Below, in pieces: positions 1-11,300 of a stretch of DNA of 64,000 nucleotides. The translations under genes were made by a program, and so were the position numbers. A model generated the notes under the pieces. That model worked only from the letters and a program-made list of their open reading frames with translations. It was not told the origin of the DNA and did not search any database. The stretch lies in NCBI GenBank assembly GCA_949358305.1, contig OX442315.1, positions 18,502,427-18,566,426 on the forward strand. Direction: 5' to 3'. Source of the DNA: Strigamia acuminata (lineage: Eukaryota > Arthropoda > Chilopoda > Geophilomorpha > Linotaeniidae). How positions within the stretch are numbered: position 1 is the stretch's first letter; every line of letters starts with the position of its first letter.

Positions 1-2334
1 GGTTCAGGTTTTTTGTTTTTTTGTTCCCTTACTTTTTTTTTTTTGCTTCTGTCTTTTCTTTCCTGGCTCTCTTTCTCACACGATGTACATGAAACCTTGA
101 TTCAAACAAACAAGCGAAATTTATAATTATTTTTTTGTTTGTTTATTGAAATTTAATTTTTTTTTTTTAGCTGCAGTTTAATTTCCTTATTTTTCTAATT
201 AAAAAAGAAGTAAACATCGCACGGAATGAAATTGAGAGCAAATTGCGAATTGGGGTTTGGGTGTGTGGGTTTTCTATGTGTGTTATGGACCTTGAACTTT
301 TTTTTTATACCCTTCAAGGGTTTTCAAAAAAAATTCCACGTGGAGGCAATTAAGGGATCCCTGGGGCCAAGGATTTTTTTTTTTTTTGAGTTTCAAAAAA
401 AGTCATGAAGGGTTTGTGGAACCCAGCCGTTTTTAGTTTGTTCTATTTCATTTTTTTCTCGTTTCTTTTACTTTTTCGCTTCTATTTCATTTTTCCTTCT
501 TTTTTTCCGGCGAAATCTTTGCTCTGATTTTTTTTTTAGGTATTTCATAATATTATAGAAATTAAAAGTTTTTTAAAAAGGTTTTTTTGGGGGTTTTAAA
601 TGATTTTTTTCTTAGTTCTCGATTTTCTTACTGAAGGTCGAAAGATAAGGTTTTTAAGGAAATAAAAATCAAAGAGAGAGGAGTTGTTCATCAAGGACTC
701 TTTTGGTTTGGGTGGATGAAAAAAATTGTAATTTTAAATTATAAAAAAAAAAAATTTAAGAAAATTAACTCTTTTTTTTTATTAGATTTAAATTGTTATT
801 TATTTAGGTCGTTTTAAAATGTAATTCATTATCGCTAAGACAGTTTTTAATGCGTTTTTCCTTTTAATTTTAACATTTTAAAACGTAATCACACTTGTAC
901 CAATATTTGTCTATTCCGACTATTTTTAAGGCAATTGAATTTGTTATGCAAATACTGTTACGAAGTTAAAAATTTATAATAAAACAATCAACCTAATTAA
1001 TCGCTGACGTGTACACACAACGAGCAGACGTCTTTAGTGCAAAGAAATAACGGCCAGATCACATTTCAGTAATCATATTTTTTGGTTTTATTGCAAATGA
1101 TTAATATAACATTTGTTTTTTCTTCAATTTATTTAAAACATCGACGTTAAAAATTTACTGTTAGGAAAAACGGTATTGAAATAATAAAAAAAAAATTGTT
1201 GCTAATGCCATCTAGTGTAAATTTGAGGCATTTTATCTTCGCTCTTATTTTTCCATTTATTAAATACACAATGGATGAGTTGAGTTCCACCACGGTTAAA
1301 TAATTAACCCATCGTATATACAAGAAATGTCATGAATTTAAAATTCCAAATTTGTTTCAACTTTCTGGATTAAACCCTAAGTTTACATTTGGGAGTAATA
1401 TTTTTTGTCGTCTGAACTCCCAAGACCGAATCAAAGAAAAACCAACAGAAGCAACTTGTAGCGCTTGAAGGAAAGGAGCTGAAGAAAAATGCAATCAGAG
1501 AATCTTTGAATTGACAATCCTTATTGTCCTACACTGAATTAAATTATTTTTATTCTATTAATAATTAAGTATTTACTTTATGATTTTTTTGTGGGGGTTT
1601 TAAAAATGAAAGATGAAAGTTTAATATTTTTTATCTGTTGGCGACTGGGGTTTGTAAAGAAATGGGAATTGGTGGTCGGTTAGCCCAGTCAGGTGTATGA
1701 ACGGCTTTAAATGTCGACTGAAATATAGTTATGAGCGCCTATAAAAATTTTATGGTCAACCTGCGTTTGGGGCAGGGACGAAGGGGTGGGTAAATACTTA
1801 TGCAGGAATGTGGTAAGGGGTAAAAAGTCATTAAACTTAACCTCTTATAGCACCCTTTTCCTTCATTTCCTGTGAGTCTGCAGTGGTAGTTGACCTTACA
1901 GGAAGTCTTTGTTTTTTAAATGAGAAATTAAAACAAGTAACACAAAAATAAAATATTTTTTTTTTGGGTTTTGTTACAAGTATTTTGATTTTGAAGAAAT
2001 TAATACAATTTCAAGAACTGTATGAGTTATTGCAACTTAAATTTTTTTTTTTTTTTTTGTTTTGGGTGTATTAAAATGAGATTTTTTTCCAATGTTGTAT
2101 TACTATGTTTTATGTCTACAGAATGTCCAGTCATTCAGTTGCCTTTTTTGTTTTCCGAGGAATCAATATAATTTCTTTCTCTGCACAGCAAAGAGTCGTT
2201 TTATTTTAAACGTGATTTATGTGACCATAAAAAAAAATAATAAATTATTTTTTAAAATCAGAATATGCAAATTTTTTTAAAAATAGAATTTTTTTTATAT
2301 TGGCCAGTTAATGTATAAAGGTTTCACTTTTCAG
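1..2334 (+). other. Intron sequence of the NAB gene (5' part lies outside the window)
   Basis: No exon is supported before 2335. The stretch is AT-rich with many T-runs and only short uninformative open frames. Because the first NAB exon seen begins inside the second conserved domain, the start codon and NCD1 exons should lie upstream of the window and this stretch is most simply an intron. The acceptor is the pyrimidine tract ending in CAG at 2332-2334. Confidence 0.6.
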
Positions 2335-5300
2335 TATGTCATGAATATGACAGAAGATGATCCTCGGCGTATGGACGAAATACGGAAATACGCTGCCATT
2401 TATGGGCGATTTGACTGCAAAAGGAAACCAGAGAAACCATTAACATTACATGAGGTGAGTTAAGTCGAGCAATTTTTGCGGTAAACTAATAAAATTAATT
2501 TTTTATTCATAGGTTTCCGTGAATGAAGCTGCAGCACAGATCTGCAGACACATTCCAGCTCTACTCACGCGAAGGGACGAACTTTTCCCTTTAGCCAGAC
2601 AGGTGGTGAGAGACAGCGGCTACCAGTACTCCAAAGGCCATTCCAGGTAAAGTCGAATTTCTTGTACAAACTGGTTTTTATTATAATCAAGTGTTGCCTT
2701 TTAGCCATATCTCGTGGAACAGGTAGGTTTATATTTAAATCATTCTCCTCCCAAACCCCATCTCTTTTTTCTTCTTTCTCTTTTCTTTTCATTTATTAAT
2801 ATTTCAAATAGTATTTTATAACGAATAGTTTATTAGAAATGTTACAAATTTTTTATGTATTTATTTTTTTAATTAATGATTGTTGTTTAATTATTTTTTT
2901 TATTGGTAAAATTAAGCTTTTTTGTTATTGAAATATTTATTTTTTTATTGTTAATTTTTTTTTTGTTGGTACAATGTGATTTTTATTGTTGAAATTGTTA
3001 AAATACATTTTTTTCTATTGTTAAAAACGTTTTCTATTGTTGAAATTATTATTTTTTAATGTTGAAATTATTACCTTTTATTGATGAATTTATGTTTTAG
3101 ATTATTTTCTATTGTTGAATTTATTTTATAGATTATTTTTTATTGTTGTAATTACTTTTTTAATTGTTGAAATTGTTTTTCACTGTTAAAAGTGAGGTCT
3201 CTTTGTTGAAATTCAGTTTAATTTTGTTGAAATTGGGATTACATTGGAGAAATTGGATTTAATATTGTTGAAATTGGGTTTTAATATTGGCGAAATTAAG
3301 TTTTTCATTGTTGAAATTAGATTTTGGAAATACTATTTTAAAAGAAAAAATAAGTTGAAATGACTACATCTTTTTTAGTCCTCCTTTCTTTCCTTCTTTT
3401 CCCTCCCACTCTGTGTCAGGAGGAAGGACAAACCATATATGATTCGTCATATATGAATTTTGTTCGTTCCTCCAAAAGAGCAATACTCACACCCAGTAAT
3501 AGTTGGGGTGTTGAAACTTCCAGGTCCCAATCTTATAACTCGAGGAACTACAATAACGGCGACGAGTCAGCCGCAAAACGGCCTCGAATCGACCAAGGTA
3601 GTCCTGACAGCCGGCATGGAGAGCAGACCAGGTCAAAACGCCAGGTGAGAGATGCGATTGTCTTATGCAAGACAAAAGACAAAAATCAAATGAAATGTTT
3701 TCGACCTTCCAGGAAAGGTTAGAAGCCATTGGTGAAGAGTTGAAACAAATCGCTCTTCAGCAAGAGGAACTAAGGGCGAGGATATCGCAAGCAAGGGACC
3801 TTCACGACTTTCCTGCTGTCCAGCAATACCAACAGCAGTGTGAGCAGCTGGGTGTCCAACAGGTCCAGTACATGACCGAACAGTCGGAACTCATGAAGAG
3901 GCATCGGCAGCCAAGGTAAGTCGCAATTAAATTTCAAACAAGAAATGTCTCTCTCTCTTCTCTGTGTCTCTCTCGAATCTCGATCGATATTGAGTTGTTG
4001 ACTAAACTCAACTTCAGTCGGGGGGTAAACTGGAAATTGTTTTGGTCATCAAAAAAATGAGAATGTTATTAAAGTCTCCGCTTGTCAGCTTGTCGCTACT
4101 ACTTTGATTTTTTTTTATTTTAATTTTTTTTAATTTTTAATTTTTTTTTTAATTTTTTTTTTAAATTTCTATTTGTTTGAATTTGTAATTTCAAACACGG
4201 AATTAAATTTCTGAAGGTTGGGATTTTTCTTTTCAAATTTAATTTATTATTTATTTATTTTTATTTGTTTTTTTTATTTTTATTCCGTTTTTTTGAATTG
4301 CGAAAAGTTCCAGGAAATGTATAGCAACTATTTATTTATTTATTTATTTATTTATTTATTCATTTATTTATATACATACTTATTTAGTTAATATTTGCAC
4401 TTTTTTTAATTTTGAACTTTTCATCGTGCCAAACCTTTTTTCTTCTCCATTTAAGTTGTATTTGATTATAATTGTAGCTCGACTGATACATGATTATTAG
4501 CCTCAGTCGAGTTTCATTCCCCGTGCAACACTGAAAACTGCCATAATTTTTTCTTAGTTTTTTATTTTTTCTTTGCCCTTTTTTTCCTTCACTACAGAAA
4601 TGAATGACCTTTGTATTGATCAGACTCATTTATCGTGTTCTGCTGCACGGATAAAAATTAAAAAGATAAGCAAAACCAGTAAAGATAGACCCAAAGAAAT
4701 CCAAGGCATGACACTTTTTTTGATCTTCTTCTTTCCCATAAATACACATCTATCTGTGTATTGCTTTTCTTTATCTTCATTTTTTCACAAAGGCTGTACG
4801 AGATCTACTTTTATTATATGACAAATAGAACTTTACGTCGTATGATTTCGCAGCGAATGGGGGAAGGGAGAGTGCGAAACGTTATTATTTGAATTTCGGT
4901 ACGTCGTGGATTGCAGAAATTCACTATCGATACATTTGATAATCGTGAATAAAATGTTAAATTTTGATACGATCAACTGAGACGAATGCACAAATGGAAT
5001 TGTATTTTAGTCCTTTTTTCCCCACCATTTATTTCGTGATACGTCATTTGCGTTTTATTGCTGCCACCACACCACATCGTTCTCTCTCACTCTCACTGAG
5101 AGCTGATCGTTTTTTGGGCTTGGCCAATCGATAAGTGTCCCGCCAGCTGGACTACAGTATCATTGAGAACAGAAGGGTGAAGCCACTGTGTTCAAAGGGG
5201 GAAGTTGGAACAACGGGAGTTCAATTAATAACATCTCCTTCATCTGAATGTGGCTGTCATTGAAAGAAGGGTTGCTCTGGGGATGGCTGGGCTGGCTGGG

Positions 5301-8300
5301 TTGGGCTGGGCATGGCCACTCGAGCTCAGGTGGCAAACGGATCTCTCATCTCTTTCTCGAATTCTGCTTCTGTCATCAATTACAAGTTTGAACACAGTTT
5401 CACTTGCGTTTTTATTATTTTTGCCCTTATTTTTACGACCGCCATATCAATATTGTTCTTATCAATATTTTTTATGGCTGTTACAGGAGGAATTGACACA
5501 CGTTTTGAATTTCCGTTTGTTTTCACTTAAAATGTTGTAAATATGAGAATATAAACAAGTGATCTTGTGTGAGTGAGAAATATGAATTCAGAAGGTTGTT
5601 TCCTGTTTTGTTGGAATATATATCGAAGAAAAATATACTCAAGGAAGTAAATAGAAAGAAATATTGGTGTTACGTAAGGACGAGATGTATATCGTTTACT
5701 AGGGGCGGTTATTCAATTATTGCATTTATCCGATCATTCAACCAATCGCATGTAGAATTGGGTCAAGTGAGCAATTATATAAATGAGATTATTATTTATG
5801 AAAATTTTTATCAATTTTATAAAAGACATAAAAAAAATTGTTTTTTGAGATAAATTTTTTTAAACATTTAGAGATGTAAACAGAAATTGATTAAGAATTT
5901 TTGTATTCGAAAAAGGATCCATCAATAAAGAAAACATTGAATAAATTCTAAGATAGTTCGTGAGTCTGTCTCTATGACTACAGACAGATTATTTCAGCTC
6001 CTTTTTTCTGTTTGATTTGCGGCCTGGTTAAGCCATAGGCGAAACTGAGGACTTAGTTTCGTATAACACAGACGAACAATATTTTATTACGATCTTTGTT
6101 TTAACGGTTTTGGATTTAAAAAAAACGATTTCTTTAATGAAGAAACTTTGGTTGGTTCCTGACTGACGATGTGGGGCTGTGTTTTTTTTTTAATTTTTAT
6201 TCCTTTCTCAAAGATTTTTTTTTTCCTTAACTTTTTTTTCTCTCTTTTTGTGTGAATTTTTTTTCCTTCCCTCCCTCTTTGTGCTGCTGTGACATTATGG
6301 ATGAGCGCATCGTTCCACTCAAGAGGCAGGAGAAGCTGAACAACTTTTTATGTTTTTGCTCTCCACACTCAGCAGATAAGATTTTTTTGCCACTGCCCTC
6401 CTAGCTGTTTTTCTTTCTTTCTCCCATTTTTCTTCCTCATCTCGCTGAAAAAGGAAGATGAGCAAGAAACTTGGAGCAAACAAGGCAATGACTTGGCAGT
6501 AAAGACAACTTTGTGGGCAGCGCATGGGGTCACGAAAAATATTACGCCATTTATAAATCGACATTTGTTCAATCAAGTAATTTTCATCTGAATTTCAATT
6601 GCTTTTACTCGAATTCCCGTCCATGAATATTTGTATCGATTTCATTCAAAGGATAAAAATTTAAAAAATGACAACAATAAAAAATAACAATAATTCTTAA
6701 GGAACGTGGATTATGCAGAACTTTAAATTTGCCGTGAAAAAGAGGATTTACGGTATTATGCCGGTTCCATTTATGAATTTCTTTAAGGTCACGTGACCCT
6801 AATGTCTACAGATTTGAATTCAAGCAAACTATAATGCGTTGCAATATATTTTTTTTCTAATTTGAGAGGTTATTAGTTTGTTTGAATTCAAATTTCCCGC
6901 CGTTGGGGTCATCACGTGAGACTTTCGATCGCATGGGGTGGAAGTAAGAAAGCGTTTGCTCGTCTTAAGCTTGGTCATTGTGGGTGTCTACCTCTCATTC
7001 ACACCTCTAACCCAATAGAAGGACCCATAATTGCTCATATTGCCACTGCTCATAAACATTATCCTAATGGCAGCAATTACTGTTTTGACTCTCATTATCC
7101 ACAGCTGAGGTAAAATGGCACCACTCGGTCGCCGTGGATGTGGGAGGGGGTGGGTGGGGGGAACATTTTGTTTGAAGGCGCTGCTTTATACAGAAATTTT
7201 CATTTAGCACGAGATAATGATAATTGTAATCGTGCACAGATTGGAAGGTCTTCGCCGAACCTTCATCTCCACGCTTCCCGTGGTGTGGTTCGGACCTGAC
7301 GGCGGAAAGCCAAAGTTTTGCTCTTAGGGCCATTGATTTTGTTGGTGGTCAAAGATGTTCCGGCTGGTGATGGTAGTTAAGTGTGTCCTACAAGACTCGG
7401 CTCATCTGTTTTATGATGACCATTCACTCCTATACGATGCAGGCATTGCTGATCACTTAAGAAAACCTGTTGGGAGACACGCCAAGTCAAACATATTTAA
7501 AAGTTTTGCTTCGCTTTCATGATTCGTTTTTCAGACCGTTTTTTTTACATTTTATTTTGCTTAAATTTTGGATTTTCTTATTTTCTTCTAATGGGCAAAT
7601 AAAGTGTCAGAAATGGAGCAATATAGAATTAATGATGCTAATTAGGGAGCTGTTTAGCTATATTTGGTGAATTTTTTCGACCTTATTTAATCGACTGATG
7701 TTGAATATGAAATAAAGCGACTTTTTGGGTTGAATTTTGTTTATTCATGTTTAATTTTTTTTTTTTATATACTTGTTGATTTATATTCCTTTTTTATAAG
7801 TTTTTATCTTCGAAGAAATTGCGTGTTTGGTTTATTTTGAAGAAGTTGTCACGTGAAATATATGAAGAAAAAATAATAATTTGAGGTGCATGTTAGAGGT
7901 GGGGTTTTTCGTGAGGAAAAACGGTCTTATTATCCATAAAAAAATAAAATAAAAAACAAAAAAAGTCTAAATTGTTTATGTTTTTGGCATGGTAAAATTG
8001 AACACACGAGTCATTTCATATTCACACTTTGACTTTTAGAAAATTAATTTGTATTTTTATTTACTTTAACTTTTTTCGTTACTTGGAATAATATTTGTTA
8101 GTTTCAATAAATTGTGGAAGACGGATTAAAAAAAAGTTATTATAATAACATAGATACGTTTTCTTGGAAATTATAGAAATTAAATTGTTATGAAAACATA
8201 TTTAGAAAAAAAATATATATATTTATTTTGGAATAATTTATTCACATGACCTAAATTCTTATTAAGTTTAATTTTCTTGAAAAAAAAAATATATATAGAT

Positions 8301-11300
8301 TTTTTATCTTGTTTTTACATTTTCTAAATTAAAAAACGAAAAACTAATACTCGCATCAATTTAAATATAGGTCACAATAAAAATAAAAAATAAAAATTGG
8401 CTTTTAAATTTTAAAATTAATGTTTATTATGTATCATAATTAACTGCCCTTATTCTAAGTAAGTAAATAAATTTTTGATTGATGGCTTCACCTGCAAGCT
8501 GCAATGAAGATTTTACTTTTTTGTTCCAGATTAAACTCGTGCTTTAATTCATTCGTGCCGTACATTTTTGCGAAGAAAGCAAATGCGACATTAGTATTAC
8601 ATAAACTTAAGCAAAAATTGTTCCTCCCATTAAAAATCACCGTCTTGGTGGTATGTTTTCGAGATAACCACTGACCTAGCACATTATTTTGTTGTCTAAT
8701 GAAAGAAGAAGAAGAAAAAAAAAGTAGATGAGAACTGTGGGGAGAGGAAAATCCAGATTTGAAACAAGTGAAAGCAAGTGGCCCTTAGGTTGAAATCTGC
8801 ATGGTACATGGAAGGGAGCAACACATCACCCACCTATTTATCAACCCCCCTAATTATCCGTGTGTTAATTAGGGCTGAGCTAGCAGGGTGGGGGCGGTGT
8901 GATGTGTGTGCACTCGCGTAGGGGGAAGCGAGTGGATGCAGCGTTCGTTCTATGGCCACTTGGCCACGCAAAGAGTTTTCCCAACCAAGAAAGAAACAAA
9001 TCAATGTAAAATGTAGGGTAGAGGGAAGGCGAAAGGGAGAATAATTTTAAAGGATCGGAACATGTGTTTTATTTTATTTGTATTTTTTTATTTTTTGCGT
9101 AGAAAAGGAAGATGAAATATGGGTCGATTGAAGGATTGGTTTAAGGTGTTGCGGTGCAAAGTCGTTGGGTTTGAGGCATGTTGACACTTGGCAGTGACAA
9201 GTGCTGTCGGTTTTGTCGGCGCGTGAAGAGACAAAAGTCGGGTGTTGTGTTATCATTGGCAACAAGATTGGTATTGATTGTTTTATCAGTAGTTTGATGC
9301 GATTTAGTTTAATATGAATTTAAAAGTGAAAATATGAATATTCAAGTGTATTTTGCATCAAACTACCTAATTAACCAAGGCGCTTAATTAGATAAGGGAG
9401 CCTGGTGTGCAGGCCTCTCCCATGCTAATGATCAAGCTCAACCATAAATACATGCACAATGTGCACCCCACTTGTGTTTAGCCAGTCAATCACCATTCCG
9501 CACCACTCACAGCCCTAATTGATGCACAATTTCTGGCCATTTTAGTCGGGGGTTCCCACACAAACTAAATCCATTTATTGAACTGAGTAAGAAAAGTGCG
9601 TTTGTATTACGAATCAGGGGGACGAAATGGACTCATTTTAATGCATGCCGCAGCATGCTGATTGCCGGCCGAGTCGCCATGGATCGAAAGGGTTGAGTGT
9701 GCATACGTACACTACTGATGGAACGCACGCGCCTCCTCCGCGTCCTCCTCCGCAGTGTGTGCTGAGGGAGTATCGACGCTTGGTGCTAATCATGTAATTT
9801 CCATGCAATGCCAGTGTGCAGAATTGCCTCTGTGCAAAACTCGTGAGAGAGGAAAAACAGGAAAGTGGCATATATAACAAGGGAAAAAAATGGAATTAAA
9901 AAAAATGGAGGGAAATAATAAAAAAAAAAAAAAAAAAAGGAAAAAAAAAGTTGCGAGAGAAACAGAGAGAGAAAGTGAAAGTGAAAAGGGGGAGGCTAAC
10001 GGAATGGCGCGGTCGCTTTAAAAATCTTTAGAGATAGATGTTGAAAAAGGAGAGGAAAAATAGAAAGAAAGAAAAAAAAAGGAACGATTCAGTGGTAATA
10101 AAAACCGTTTTGCGTGCCGCGACCACCTGTTTGTTTTATTTGTGTATAGAGATTTTAGATTTTTTTTAAATTTTTAAAAATTAATTTTTTTTTTTTTTTT
10201 ATATAAATATTAAAAATTTGTTTTGTCAACTGCACTAGTTTGCCAGTTGTTCATCTCAAGTTTGTTGGCTGGTTGGTTGCAGGCGTTTTTCCGATTTGAC
10301 TCAAGTAGAGTGAAAATAAAAAAGAAAGAATGAAAGTTGGTTACATTGAAAGTGAGCGCGTGTTCTTTCTCTTTATTTATTTGCTTGTTTACTTTACCAA
10401 TTTCCCATTCAGCACATGGAATGGATTGGAGAGGAAGGAGGGATGGGAGTTGGGGAGATGGAGATGGGTGAGGTAGGGGTAAGATGAAATTTTAATTATA
10501 ACACAAAAGTATTTGAGTGTCTGTGTTGCTACAGCATCGCGAGCATTTTCTGCTCTTTTTGTTCCCTCTTGTGGAGTGATGCAAATTGGTCTCTTGCCTT
10601 TGTTTCAATTTCCCATTAATTTCACTTTATTTTATATTTGTTCTCGACTAATATGGCGTTTTTCAGTCTGAGAAAAAAAAATATCAGCAATTTTAACTAA
10701 TTAAATAAACACTAAAAAATCTTTTTTTCATCAGCTTCTTTTCAATGCGTCGTTTTTGTGTGGGTCGCTGAAATTTGTTGATTGATTCAGTAATCAATTT
10801 TCACCCAACCAACGTTGCTTGCTCGGAAAATTGATTTCAAAGCTTAGTGGTCACTGTGTGTGTACCTCCACACCGAAACTTGTATATTTTTTCACGTTTT
10901 TTCTTTTCACTTTCATTTCCATCGTTTTGCTGTTTTTCTTGGAAAGTTGAATGTATAATTAGTTTTAATTAAGTATTTTTTTTGTTTGTTTAATTTCTTT
11001 TCTTTTTCATACCGATGATTGAGGGGGCAGTGTAATTACTTTGGTTTGCAGATAATTATTTTCTAGCTGGACACTGGTCATCAATATTCAGGAAATCATT
11101 TGCTATCTAGAGGGAAAGAGAAAGAGAAATTACTTAGTTAATCCCATCATGATGTGTGCGAGGTATTGAAACGTTAAAGCTGCCATCCACTCGACTTTAT
11201 TGATCTTTTTACTCATTCAAATGTATGATTTAAAAAAGAGGGGGAGCGTGGGAAATAAAATAAAAAATATGAAGGAATGACGTCATTTCGCTATAACGGC

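Noticed and set aside
3360-3722. Open frame beginning with a signal-peptide-like hydrophobic stretch
   Set aside because: The hydrophobic start is the translated pyrimidine tract of the NAB acceptor; the real exon starts at 3420 after CAG.
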